Positions 9,023 to 16,702 of a stretch of 64,000 bases of DNA are shown one piece after another. The position numbers and the translations under genes are program-made. How positions within the stretch are numbered: the first letter of the stretch is position 1; each line of letters opens with the position of its first letter. The notes below the pieces were generated by a model, which was not told the DNA's origin, did not search any database, and saw only the letters and a list, made by a program, of their open reading frames with translations. The stretch comes from an uncultured Isoptericola sp. (GTDB lineage Bacteria > Actinomycetota > Actinomycetes > Actinomycetales > Cellulomonadaceae). The DNA lies in assembly GCA_947497265.1 (NCBI GenBank), contig CANMFP010000002.1:620001-684000 (forward strand). The letters are read 5' to 3'.

Positions 9023-10405
9023 TCAGCCGCGGCGCGGCCCCACCCAGACCTGCTGGGCGTTGACGAACTCGCGGATGCCGTGCGGCCCCAGCTCGCGGCC
9101 GTAGCCGGAACGCTTGATCCCCCCGCTCGGCAACCGGGGGTCGGTCTTGACGATGCCGTTCACCGCCACCTGTCCGGCCGCGATCCGTCCCGCCATCGCC
9201 TCGCCGCGCTCCGGCGTCGACCAGACGCTGGCCGCCAGGCCGTAGTCGGTCCGGTTCGCCATGGCGAGCGCCTCCTCGACGTCGGCCGCCTCCATGACCA
9301 CCATGACCGGCCCGAACGTCTCCTCCCGGCACGCCGTCATGCCCTCCGTGACGTCGGCGAGCAGCGTGACCGGGTAGAAGTAGCCCGGCCCCGGCGGGAT
9401 CTCGCCGCCCAGGAGCAGGCGGGCGCCGGCGTCGACCGTCTCGGCCACCTGCCGGTGCAGACCGTCGCGCAGGTCCTCGCGCGCGATGGGGCCCACGTCG
9501 GTCCCTTCTGAGCGCGGATCTCCCACGGTCAGCTTCTCGAGTCGCACGCGCAGGCGCTCGACCATGTCGGCGTAGACCGCGGACTCGACGATGATCCGCT
9601 TCGCGGCGATGCACGACTGGCCCGCGTTGATGATGCGGGACAGCGTGATCGTGTCGGCTGCGGCGTCCAGGTCGGCGTCCGCCAGCACGAGGCACGGGTC
9701 CGAACCGCCCAGCTCCAGGACCGTGGGCTTGATCTCGCCGGCCGCCAGGCTCGCGACGGCCGCGCCGCCCTTCGCGGACCCCGTGAAGGACACCGCGTCG
9801 ACACGCCGGTCGCGGATGACGTCGGCCACCGCGGGCGTCTCCAGGGGCAGGTTGCCGAACACACCGGCCGGTGCACCGGCCGCCGCCAGCTCGGCGCCCA
9901 CCACCTGCGCGATCGCCCGTGCGCAACCGGGCACGTGCGGGTCGTGCTTCATCAGGCACGTGTTGCCCGCCATCAGCGCCGGGGCGGCGAACCGCGCGGC
10001 GAGCCAGAACGGTGCGTTCCACGGCAGCACCCCGAGGACGGTGCCGAGCGGCAGGTGCTGCACATAGCTGTGGGTGGCGTCGGAGTCGATGGACTCGGGA
10101 GCCAGGTAGTCGGCACCGTGGTCGGCGTAGTGCTCGAAGCACCACGCCGCCTTCTCCACCTCGCCGCGCGCCTCACCGATCGGCTTGCCCATCTCCTCCG
10201 TCATCAGCGGGGCCAGCTCCTCGACCTGTGCCCGCAGCCGGGCGGCCACCCCGCGCAGCACCTCTGCCCGCCCGTCCAGGCCTCGGTCCGTCCAGTCCGC
10301 CCGCGCAGCCTCTGCGGCGGCGAGCAACGGCTCCACCTCTGCCGCGCCGGCCGGCGCGACCTCTCGCACGACCTGTCCGGTGCTGGGGTCGATCGCAGTC
10401 AGCAT
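9023..10405 (-). CDS. NAD-dependent aldehyde dehydrogenase, DoeC-like (aspartate/succinate semialdehyde)
   Basis: ALDH-superfamily enzyme (460 aa) oxidising an aldehyde to an acid with NAD(P)+. The general-base glutamate lies in LELGGSDPCLVLADAD and the catalytic cysteine in NAGQSCIAAKRII. Cofactor-binding segments are LPWNAPFW and SFTGSAKGG; the C-terminal motif is EETFGPV. It most resembles succinate-semialdehyde dehydrogenases. In ectoine catabolism the last step, aspartate semialdehyde to aspartate (DoeC), is done by such an enzyme, and its place after doeA- and doeD-like genes supports that role. ATG 10405 follows AGGAG by 6 nt, 11 nt after the doeA-like stop. Confidence 0.88.
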   Translation of the reverse strand: MLTAIDPSTGQVVREVAPAGAAEVEPLLAAAEAARADWTDRGLDGRAEVLRGVAARLRAQVEELAPLMTEEMGKPIGEARGEVEKAAWCFEHYADHGADYLAPESIDSDATHSYVQHLPLGTVLGVLPWNAPFWLAARFAAPALMAGNTCLMKHDPHVPGCARAIAQVVGAELAAAGAPAGVFGNLPLETPAVADVIRDRRVDAVSFTGSAKGGAAVASLAAGEIKPTVLELGGSDPCLVLADADLDAAADTITLSRIINAGQSCIAAKRIIVESAVYADMVERLRVRLEKLTVGDPRSEGTDVGPIAREDLRDGLHRQVAETVDAGARLLLGGEIPPGPGYFYPVTLLADVTEGMTACREETFGPVMVVMEAADVEEALAMANRTDYGLAASVWSTPERGEAMAGRIAAGQVAVNGIVKTDPRLPSGGIKRSGYGRELGPHGIREFVNAQQVWVGPRRG

Positions 10406-10416
10406 GGATGCTCCTC

Positions 10417-11640
10417 TCAGGCGACTTCGGGACGGATGGGCGTGGCGCCCTCGTGCGGCACGGCGCTCGCCGCGTGATCGGGCTTGGTGACGAAGTCCTT
10501 GTCGAGGGTGAAGAAGGACTCGCACCCGTCGGCCGTGACGTGGACGGTGTCGGAGATGCCGACGGTCTTGTCGCCGTCGACCCCCCACATCCACGGCAGG
10601 ATGTGGAACGTCATCCCCTCGCGCAGGATGGCCGGGTTGCCCTGGTTGAGGCTCAGGATGTAGCCCTCGTCCCAGCTCGGCGGGAACGCGATGCCGATCG
10701 AGTAGCCGGACCGCGTGATCAGCCGGGCACCGATCCGGTTGTCGCTGATGATGCTGCGCACGATGTTGTCGGCGTCGGACACGGTCAGGCCCGGGCGGAT
10801 GGCCGCCTTCACCTCGGCCAGGGCCAGCTTCATGCGCTCCTGCGCCTCGAGCATCGAGCCCGAGAGGTCGTCGAGGACGGCGGTCCGCATCATTGCCGTG
10901 TGGTAGCGACGGAAGCACCCACCGACCTCGAGGAACACGTGCTCCCCGGGCTGGACGGTCCGTCCTTCCCAGGTCGCATGACCGATCATGCTCCGCGGTC
11001 CGGACGTCACGTACGGCATCACGGCGGGGAACTCGCCGCCCGCGCGGAACATCGCCGAGCTGATCTCCGCCGCGATGTCGTTCTCCGTCACCCCGGCGAC
11101 GCAGGCCTCCAGGCCCGCCCGCATCCCGGCCTCGGTGGCCTGCGCGGCCTTGCGCATCACCTCGATCTCGACCGGGGACTTGCGCACCCGTCCCTCCTCG
11201 ACGATGCCGAAGCAGTCGAGCAACCGGCCCTCCGTGAAGCTCGCGTGGATGTAGTCCTGGTGGTACGCCGGGAAGTAGTAGCTGTTGCGCTCGTAACCGA
11301 CCTCCTTCGTGTGGAGGCCGAACTCGCGCATCGCCTGGACCAGCCCTTGGATCGCGTCACCGGTGTCGGGGTACGGCCGGGTCGTCTCGACCCAGGTCCG
11401 GGCATGGACGTTCGACTCCTCCATGGCTCGCGTGATCATGAAGGGTTCGCCCTCGAGCGGGACCACCAGCGCCTGGAAGAAGGAGTAGCCCGTCGTCTGG
11501 TAGTCCGTGAGGTACATCAGGTTCTCCGGGTCGGTGATCACCACCGCGTCCAGCAACCGGTCGGCCATGCGTCGGCGCAGTTCGCCCACGCGCCTCTCGT
11601 ACTCCTCGAACGGGAACGTCATGTCCTCGCGGGGGTTCAT
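10417..11640 (-). CDS. doeA: Ectoine hydrolase-like M24 family protein (DoeA/EutD)
   Basis: Pita-bread-fold (M24/creatinase) protein of 407 aa. It has an N-terminal creatinase-like domain (DAVVITDPENLMYLTDYQTTGYSFFQ) and a C-terminal domain with EVGGCFRRYHTAMMRT, VSDADNIVRS and GMTFHILPWMWG. The classic dinuclear-metal Asp/His/Glu set of aminopeptidases is not evident, as expected for creatinase-like hydrolases. DoeA opens the ectoine ring to N-acetyl-2,4-diaminobutyrate. Length matches DoeA (about 399) and the neighbours are diaminobutyrate aminotransferase and semialdehyde dehydrogenase. ATG 11640 has AGGAGG 5 nt upstream. A creatinase or Xaa-Pro-type peptidase cannot be excluded by eye. 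Confidence 0.8.
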   Translation of the reverse strand: MNPREDMTFPFEEYERRVGELRRRMADRLLDAVVITDPENLMYLTDYQTTGYSFFQALVVPLEGEPFMITRAMEESNVHARTWVETTRPYPDTGDAIQGLVQAMREFGLHTKEVGYERNSYYFPAYHQDYIHASFTEGRLLDCFGIVEEGRVRKSPVEIEVMRKAAQATEAGMRAGLEACVAGVTENDIAAEISSAMFRAGGEFPAVMPYVTSGPRSMIGHATWEGRTVQPGEHVFLEVGGCFRRYHTAMMRTAVLDDLSGSMLEAQERMKLALAEVKAAIRPGLTVSDADNIVRSIISDNRIGARLITRSGYSIGIAFPPSWDEGYILSLNQGNPAILREGMTFHILPWMWGVDGDKTVGISDTVHVTADGCESFFTLDKDFVTKPDHAASAVPHEGATPIRPEVA

Positions 11641-11663
11641 CCCGGCCTCCTGTCGGTCAAGTG

Positions 11664-12908
11664 TCAGACAGCACGTCGCACAGCCTTGTCGAGGATCTGC
11701 AAGCCTTCCTCGAGGTCCTCCTGGGAGATGGTCAGCGGAGGGATCAGCTTCAGCACGCGCCCACCGCTGCCGCACGCACCGATCAGCATCCCGGAGGCGA
11801 AGCAGTCGGCGACGACGGCCTTGCCCAGCGCACCGTCTCCGACGTCGAGCCCGTAGACCATGCCGCGCCCTCGGACGTCGAACCCGGCGTCCACGTCGCC
11901 GGCGAGCGCATGCAGCGACCTCGCCATGGTCTCGCCCTTGGTCCGTACCTCGTCCATGAGCACGTCGTCGTCGAAGTAGGTCAGGGCCTCGCGGCCGGCC
12001 ACGAAGGACAACCCCTGGCCGCGGAACGTCCCCGTGTGCTCCCCGGGCGACCAGTGCGCGTCGTGCTCCGGCTTGGCGAGGTTCATGGCCAGCGGCGTCC
12101 CGAACCCCCCGATGCCCTTGGCGAGACAGACGATGTCAGGGTCGAGCCCCATCTCGTCGAAGCTGAAGTAGCTCCCGGTCCGGCCGCAGCCGACCTGGAT
12201 GTCGTCGATGACGAACAGCGCGCCGACCTCGTGGGCGAGGTCCTGGACGGCACGCAGCCACTCGGCGCTCGCGACGTTGACGCCGCCCTCGGCCTGGATC
12301 GTCTCGACGATGAACGCCGCGGGCGGAACGAACCCGCTCGAGGCGTCGGCGAGGAGCGCGCGGAAGTCCTCGATCGCCTGGACGCCCCCGCCGGGCGCCG
12401 TCTCGAACGGCAGCCGCACCACGTTGTCCAGCGGTACCCCCGCCGCGTTGCGGAAGTAGTCGTTGGCCGTCGCGGCCAGGGCCCCGAGCGTCATGCCGTG
12501 GAACCCGTGCGTGAAGGCGACCACGTCCCGGCGCCCGGTGACCCGGCGAGCAAGCTTCAACGCGGCCTCGACGGCGTTGGTGCCGGTCGGGCCCATGAAC
12601 TGCATCTTCATGCTCATGTCCCGGGGGGCCAGCACGGTCTGCGCGAACTTCTCGATGAAGTCGCGCTTCGTCGTGGTCGCCATGTCGAGGCTGTGCGCCA
12701 CGCCGTCGGCCTCGAGGAACTCGATCATCGCGCGCTTCATGCGCGGGTTGTTGTGGCCGAAGTTCAGCACGCCCGCGCCGGCGAAGAAGTCGACATAACT
12801 CTTGCCGGCCTCGTCGACCTGACGCGCGTTCGATGCCGAGGCAAAGACCGTCGGATAGGTGCGGCTGTAGCCGCGGATCTCAGATTCCCACTTCGCGAAC
12901 GCCTCCAT
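11664..12908 (-). CDS. doeD: Diaminobutyrate--2-oxoglutarate aminotransferase (DoeD/EctB type)
   Basis: Class III PLP aminotransferase (414 aa) interconverting 2,4-diaminobutyrate and aspartate semialdehyde. Family motifs are FGHNNPRMKRA, MQFMGPTGTNAVEAALKLAR, FTHGFHGMTLGALAAT, FVIDDIQVGCGRTGSYFSF, the PLP lysine in CLAKGIGGFGTPLAM, and GEHTGTFRG. EctB (synthesis) and DoeD (degradation) are homologues; the hydrolase and aldehyde dehydrogenase downstream favour degradation, and no ectA or ectC is nearby. ATG 12908 matches the usual N-terminus (MEAFAKWESEIRGY) and lies 6 nt after a -10 box, so the mRNA is probably leaderless. It is the first gene of the operon. Confidence 0.85.
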   Translation of the reverse strand: MEAFAKWESEIRGYSRTYPTVFASASNARQVDEAGKSYVDFFAGAGVLNFGHNNPRMKRAMIEFLEADGVAHSLDMATTTKRDFIEKFAQTVLAPRDMSMKMQFMGPTGTNAVEAALKLARRVTGRRDVVAFTHGFHGMTLGALAATANDYFRNAAGVPLDNVVRLPFETAPGGGVQAIEDFRALLADASSGFVPPAAFIVETIQAEGGVNVASAEWLRAVQDLAHEVGALFVIDDIQVGCGRTGSYFSFDEMGLDPDIVCLAKGIGGFGTPLAMNLAKPEHDAHWSPGEHTGTFRGQGLSFVAGREALTYFDDDVLMDEVRTKGETMARSLHALAGDVDAGFDVRGRGMVYGLDVGDGALGKAVVADCFASGMLIGACGSGGRVLKLIPPLTISQEDLEEGLQILDKAVRRAV

Positions 12909-12914
12909 TGACCA

Positions 12915-12943
12915 CTTGTACGTGTCCCCCTGAGGCCTGTCAA
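12915..12943 (-). promoter_or_regulatory. Promoter of the ectoine-catabolism-like operon
   Basis: Perfect -35 TTGACA (12938–12943), 17-nt spacer, -10 TACAAG (12915–12920), then 6 nt to ATG 12908. This is the closest match to the sigma-70 consensus in the window and implies a leaderless mRNA. Confidence 0.75.
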
Positions 12944-12970
12944 CAGATGCGGCGCATGGTTGACCGCGGC

Positions 12971-12992
12971 GTCGGCGGCTCGCGCCGCCGAC
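12971..12992 (-). terminator. GC hairpin upstream of the ectoine-type operon
   Basis: Perfect 9-bp stem GTCGGCGGC/GCCGCCGAC with a TCGC loop, just past the end of the truncated phosphatase gene. It probably stops read-through from the tRNA side. Confidence 0.45.
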
Positions 12993-13009
12993 CGGGCGAC
13001 GGCGCGCAC

Positions 13010-13420
13010 TCAGGGGCGGAGCGTCTGGGGGAACCCGGTCCACTGCAGATCGGGGCGCAGGTGGCTCATGTCGTTGAACAGGACGATGCTCGGCGGCAGC
13101 CCGGGCCGGTACTCGATCAGGGTCAGGGCGGCGTTGGCGCTGCTGAGCCCGAGCCATCGCACCGCCGGAGCGTCCAGGGCGTGGCGGACGAGCCATGCGA
13201 CCGGGTAGGCGTGGGTGATGAGCACCTCATGCACGTCGTCGTCGCCCTGGGGCGCGGTGGTGAACCTCGCGGTGAGGCTCTGCGCGATCTTGTGCCCCGC
13301 CTCGGCCTCGTCGCGGTCATAGCCGTCGAAGAACGGCACCCAGGACGGCGGGGACTCCTCCGGCCGAGGAACGTAGGGCACATGATCGATCAGGGCGACG
13401 ATCCGGCTCGCTGAGCCCAT
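13010..13420 (-). pseudogene. Histidine phosphatase, N-terminally truncated remnant next to tRNA-Ala
   Basis: From the ATG at 13420, 136 codons match the middle and C-terminal part of a histidine-phosphatase (phosphoglycerate-mutase-like) protein: DHVPYVPRPEESPPSW, EVLITHAYPVAWLVRHAL (second catalytic His), RWLGLSSANAALTLIEYRPG and VLFNDMSHL. The catalytic N-terminal RHG motif and about 60–70 residues are missing. Upstream, the frame only runs into the tRNA-Ala gene, about 60 nt away. A complete protein would be about 200 aa, so this is most likely a broken gene left by a rearrangement beside the tRNA. A shortened, functionally different protein is less likely. Confidence 0.7.
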
Positions 13421-13477
13421 CGCCGCCCTCGCACCTTCGCCAGCTTCCGCTGGTGTCAAGCGCCTCGTACGCTTCAA

Positions 13478-13553
13478 TGGTGGAGCTGAGGGGACTCGAA
13501 CCCCTGACCCTCTGCATGCCATGCAGATGCGCTACCAGCTGCGCCACAGCCCC
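13478..13553 (-). tRNA. tRNA-Ala (anticodon GGC)
   Basis: The minus strand folds into a full cloverleaf. Acceptor GGGGCTG pairs with CAGCTCC and includes the G3:U70 pair that defines tRNA-Ala. The D-arm is GCGCAGCTGGTAGCGC, the anticodon stem TCTGC/GCAGA with loop ATGGCAT (anticodon GGC, reading GCC), and the T-arm contains GGTTCGAGTCC. Discriminator A and the CCA end (13478–13480) are encoded. GCC is the dominant Ala codon here. Open frames across it (reading for example GSGVRVPSAPP) are artefacts. Confidence 0.97.
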
Positions 13554-13631
13554 GAGAACCTGGCGAGGACGCCGGATTCGGATAGTTCGTGCACTTCCTC
13601 CGGGCTTTCGCCCCTCGGGAACGGAGATATC

Positions 13632-14318
13632 TTAGGCAGACTTGGGCTCAGGCTCCAAATCCGCGTGCGGGCCCGCCTGCCAGCGGTCGAGCGGGTACCC
13701 GGCCCCCACGTTGTGGGCCACCAGCCGCCATCCTGGCACCGCTCCCGGCGCGGATCGGTGCAGGTGGGACCAGTGGACGTTGTCCACGCCGGAGATGCCG
13801 CGCCAGCCCGTGGCGTCCAGCCCGAGCAGGCCGGTGATCGCCAAGGAGATCGCCGCCCCGTGCGAGACGACCACGAGACACTCGTCACCTCCCAGGCGGT
13901 CGGCGTGCTCGAGCACCGCCGCGACCATCCGGTCGGTCACTGCTGCCTTGGTCTCCGCACCGATGCCCTGCGGTTCGCCGCCACACCGCCATGCCTCGCG
14001 CTCGGCCGGCCAGCCGGCGGCCATCTCCGGTGCCGTCAGACCCTCCCAGTCGCCGAAGGACCTCTCACGCAGCCGCACGTCGACCTCGACCGCAGCGCCG
14101 ACGAGCGCCGCGTAGGCGTTCGCGGTGTCCACGGCACGCACGAGGTCCGACGAGACGATCCGCGCCGCTCGGTGCGAGGCCACGAGGGCGGACGCTCCCT
14201 CAGCAGCCTGCCAGCGGCCGACCTCGTCGAGCGGGATGTCGATCTGACCCTGCAGCCGCATCGCGGCGTTGTATGCGGTGCGACCGTGGCGCAGCAGCAC
14301 GATCGTGCCTGCCGTCAC
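13632..14318 (-). CDS. Histidine phosphatase family protein (phosphoglycerate mutase-like)
   Basis: Phosphatase of 228 aa with the catalytic motif LLRHGRTAYN (RHG, about residues 7–16), RERSFGDWEG (acidic proton donor region) and the second histidine in VVVSHGAAISL. It is the regular actinobacterial partner of rsfS; homologues are annotated as phosphoglycerate mutase, GpgP-type or alpha-ribazole phosphatase, and the substrate is not predictable here. GTG 14318 follows the rsfS stop by 7 nt, so it is read in the nadD–rsfS operon. The next gene downstream is tRNA-Ala. Confidence 0.9.
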   Translation of the reverse strand: MTAGTIVLLRHGRTAYNAAMRLQGQIDIPLDEVGRWQAAEGASALVASHRAARIVSSDLVRAVDTANAYAALVGAAVEVDVRLRERSFGDWEGLTAPEMAAGWPAEREAWRCGGEPQGIGAETKAAVTDRMVAAVLEHADRLGGDECLVVVSHGAAISLAITGLLGLDATGWRGISGVDNVHWSHLHRSAPGAVPGWRLVAHNVGAGYPLDRWQAGPHADLEPEPKSA

Positions 14319-14325
14319 GACCGCC

Positions 14326-14769
14326 TCACCGCCCGCCGGCCAGGCGGATCGTCCCGTCAGGCGGGGTGTCACCGAACTCTTCCCGGGCCGCCGCGCCGTC
14401 GCCGCCACGGGCGTCCTCGGGCAGCTCGATCGCCGGGCAGTCCTTCCAGAGCCGCTCGAGGGCGTAGTAGACACGATCCTCGGCATGCTGGACGTGCACG
14501 ACGACGTCGCCGAAGTCGAGGAGGACCCAGCGCGCCTCCGCCTTGCCCTCGCGACGGATCGCCTTCGCCCCCGCGGCGAACATCGCCTCCTCGACGGCGT
14601 CGACGACGGCGCCGACCTGTCGCTCGTTCGTGCCGGACGCGATGAGGAAGACGTCGGTGAGCACCAGCTGCTCGCTGACGTCGAGGGCGATGATCTCCTG
14701 CGCCTTGCGGCCGGACGCGGCACGAGCCGCGGTGATGGCCAGCTCGACCGCACGGTCCGTGGCCGTCAT
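14326..14769 (-). CDS. rsfS: Ribosome silencing factor RsfS
   Basis: Binds ribosomal protein L14 and blocks subunit joining under nutrient limitation. The 147-aa protein has the RsfS fold motifs ALDVSEQLVLTDVFLIASG (residues 27–45), REGKAEARWVLLDFGDVVVHV and YYALERLWKD. The C-terminal tail of about 30 residues beyond the core domain is rich in Gly/Ala/Asp. ATG 14769 overlaps the preceding stop (ATGA), giving translational coupling. Order nadD–membrane protein–rsfS–phosphatase is standard for this group. Confidence 0.96.
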   Translation of the reverse strand: MTATDRAVELAITAARAASGRKAQEIIALDVSEQLVLTDVFLIASGTNERQVGAVVDAVEEAMFAAGAKAIRREGKAEARWVLLDFGDVVVHVQHAEDRVYYALERLWKDCPAIELPEDARGGDGAAAREEFGDTPPDGTIRLAGGR

Positions 14770-15878
14770 CGCGGCCCTCCCTCGTGCATCAGCGTCACGG
14801 GAGCCGATGCCTCCTCGGTGCCGAAGTCCTCCGTGTCGGGACCGTCGAGGAGGAGGTTCCAGACCAGTGCGCCGAGGATGAATGCCACGACCACCAGCAC
14901 GATGTAGTGCAGCCAGGTGTAGGACGGCTCCGGCTCGTCCCACTCGTCGTCATCGTCGAGGTCCTGGTCGAGGTCGACCCGCGCGGGCCGCCCCTCCCCG
15001 ACGACAGAGGCGAAGGGCGACGCACCTGGCGCCTCCTGTCGCGGTGGCGCAGGTGCCTGCGCTCCGGGGGCCGCGGCGCCCGACCCGCTCGTCGCCGTGC
15101 CCCACGGCAGCGCGGGTGCGACGGCGGTCGCGTCCGGATCCTGGTTCGAGGGAGCGCCCGGGCCCGAGGAGCTCGCCGCGCCAGGCCACGCCGGTGCCGT
15201 GCGGGAAGGTGTCGGAGCCGCCGCAGGCGGCGTGCTCGCGGGCGGCGCGACAGGAGCGCCAGGAGATCCGGACGACGAGCCGAAGGCCGAACGCCGGCTC
15301 GGCCCGCCGGCGTCGAACGGTGACGGAGCGGCCTCCGGGCCAGGAGCCGGAGCGGGCGCGCCGCCGGGGCGCGTCGCGCCAGGTCCACCGGGGAACGCGG
15401 GGCGAGGCGACTCTGTCCGTGCGGGCGACGCCCCGCCGGCCGCCGGGCCGCTCTCGCCACTGAACGGCGACGGACGCAGCGAGCTCCGCGTGGGAGTCCG
15501 GGGCGTAGCGGCGGGTGCCGGAGACCCGCCGGCGCCCGGATCACCACCGGGACGGCGCACCGGGGTCAGCCGGCCCGTCTCGTCGACGCCCCGCACTCCC
15601 CCGGACGTCGACGGCGGGCGGACGGTCGGCGCGGGACCGGGCGACGGGCTCGCAGCGCCGGGGTGCTGCTCGCGCAGCGAGCGGCGCGACGGCGGTGCGG
15701 CCGCGGGAGGCGCCGACGAGGCGCTCTGCGCCCCACGACCGAAGGCCGCGGGACCGGCGCCGGGAGCGGGCGCGGACTGGCCGGGCGGTGCTGCCTGTCG
15801 GGCCGCCGCCGCGGCGGCGGCCTGCTCGCGTTCGCGGATCTCCCGCCGCGTCAGCGGCCGGGACGTGTTGTCACTCAT
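14766..15878 (-). CDS. Pro/Ala/Ser-rich single-pass membrane protein of the nadD–rsfS operon
   Basis: 370 aa, mostly low complexity. The N-terminus is charged ([11 protein letters not shown]) and is followed by about 250 residues dominated by P, A, G and S. An acidic stretch ([17 protein letters not shown]) precedes one C-terminal membrane span ([22 protein letters not shown], about residues 318–339) and a short tail. ATG 15878 overlaps the nadD stop by 8 nt, so it is coupled. A protein of this kind between nadD and rsfS is common in Micrococcales; no function is recognised. The topology suggests a cytoplasmic disordered domain with a tail anchor. Confidence 0.8.
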   Translation of the reverse strand: MSDNTSRPLTRREIREREQAAAAAAARQAAPPGQSAPAPGAGPAAFGRGAQSASSAPPAAAPPSRRSLREQHPGAASPSPGPAPTVRPPSTSGGVRGVDETGRLTPVRRPGGDPGAGGSPAPAATPRTPTRSSLRPSPFSGESGPAAGGASPARTESPRPAFPGGPGATRPGGAPAPAPGPEAAPSPFDAGGPSRRSAFGSSSGSPGAPVAPPASTPPAAAPTPSRTAPAWPGAASSSGPGAPSNQDPDATAVAPALPWGTATSGSGAAAPGAQAPAPPRQEAPGASPFASVVGEGRPARVDLDQDLDDDDEWDEPEPSYTWLHYIVLVVVAFILGALVWNLLLDGPDTEDFGTEEASAPVTLMHEGGPR

Positions 15879-16476
15879 CGAGACCTCGATACAGACCGTG
15901 CTTGGCGATGTACTGAACGACGCCGTCCGGCACCAGGTACCAGACCGGCTGGCCCGCCTCCGCGCGCCGACGGCAGTCCGTGGACGAGATGGCCAGCGCC
16001 GGCACCTCGAGCGTGGTGACGCCCTCGGAGGGCAGGCCGTCGACCGTGAGCCGGTGACCGGGCCGGGTGACGGCCACGAAGTGCGCCATCTCCCACAGCG
16101 ACCCCGCATCCTTCCATGTCAGGAGCTGCTCGATCGCGTCCGCACCCGTGATGAAGTACAGGTCGGCGTCGGGCCGATCCTGCCGCAGGTCGCGCAGCGT
16201 GTCGACCGTGTAGGTCAGGCCGGGCCGGTCGATGTCGACCCGGCTGACCGTGAACCGCGGGTTGGACGCCGTGGCGATGACCGTCATGAGGTAGCGGTGC
16301 TCGGCGGGCGACACGCGGGTGTCCTGCTTGAAGCTCGGTTTGCCCGTCGGCACGAAGACGACCTCGTCGAGGTCGAGCAACGCCGCGGCCTCGCTCGCGG
16401 CCACCAGGTGGCCGTGGTGGATGGGGTCGAACGTGCCACCCATCACCCCGATCCGGGGACGCCGCTGCTCACTCAC
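15871..16476 (-). CDS. nadD: Nicotinate-nucleotide adenylyltransferase
   Basis: Adenylates nicotinate mononucleotide to deamido-NAD in NAD synthesis. The 201-aa nucleotidyltransferase has the HxGH motif in [15 protein letters not shown] (residues 13–27), the substrate region [10 protein letters not shown] and the ISSTDCRRR motif near residue 163, variant of ISSTxxR. GTG 16476 is chosen because the protein then starts just before the beta-strand [11 protein letters not shown]. It lies 15 nt after the stop of a conserved 50-aa membrane protein gene. Confidence 0.96.
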   Translation of the reverse strand: MSEQRRPRIGVMGGTFDPIHHGHLVAASEAAALLDLDEVVFVPTGKPSFKQDTRVSPAEHRYLMTVIATASNPRFTVSRVDIDRPGLTYTVDTLRDLRQDRPDADLYFITGADAIEQLLTWKDAGSLWEMAHFVAVTRPGHRLTVDGLPSEGVTTLEVPALAISSTDCRRRAEAGQPVWYLVPDGVVQYIAKHGLYRGLDE

Positions 16477-16491
16477 CGGTAGGCGGTCTCG

Positions 16492-16644
16492 TCAGTGCTT
16501 GTTGCTGGCGTTGCGGAAGGCGAACGTCGCGAGCAGCGCGACGACGAATCCCCCGAAGGCGATCACACCGAGCATGACGGGCGGGATGCCGGACGACGCG
16601 TGCTCGGCTGCCTCCTCGGCGACCTGGACGGCGGTGTGCAGCAC
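16492..16644 (-). CDS. Small membrane protein (50 aa) between proA and nadD
   Basis: GTG 16644 has GAGGAG about 5 nt upstream. The product begins MLHTAVQVAEEAAEHASSGI and continues through one hydrophobic span (VMLGVIAFGGFVVALLATFAF, about residues 24–44) to a polar RNASNKH tail. A short protein with an IAFGGF-type span followed by an FRN tail is familiar next to nadD in many actinobacteria, which is why I take this as real despite its size. It is probably co-transcribed with nadD. Function unknown. Confidence 0.8.
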   Translation of the reverse strand: MLHTAVQVAEEAAEHASSGIPPVMLGVIAFGGFVVALLATFAFRNASNKH

Positions 16645-16702
16645 GGGGGCTCCTCAAGAAGTAGTCGGGGCAAGTCGGGGCACAGTCTCTCACGCCGTGC
16701 GG

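Noticed and set aside
10417-11775. Longer start for the ectoine-hydrolase gene upstream of 11640
   Set aside because: The extension overlaps the aminotransferase 3' end and has no ribosome-binding site; ATG 11640 has AGGAGG at 5 nt.
13554-13631. Second tRNA or small RNA between tRNA-Ala and the phosphatase gene
   Set aside because: No cloverleaf and no clear stem with a terminator; only a weak TATCCG -10-like hexamer for the tRNA.
13453-13635. Plus-strand frame reading MVELRGLEPLTLC across 13488–13560
   Set aside because: This is the antisense reading of the tRNA-Ala gene; the same artefact protein recurs in many genomes.
15000-15860. Pro/Ala/Gly-rich tract between rsfS and nadD as a possible tandem repeat locus
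   Set aside because: No regular period at DNA level; it is low-complexity coding sequence of one protein.
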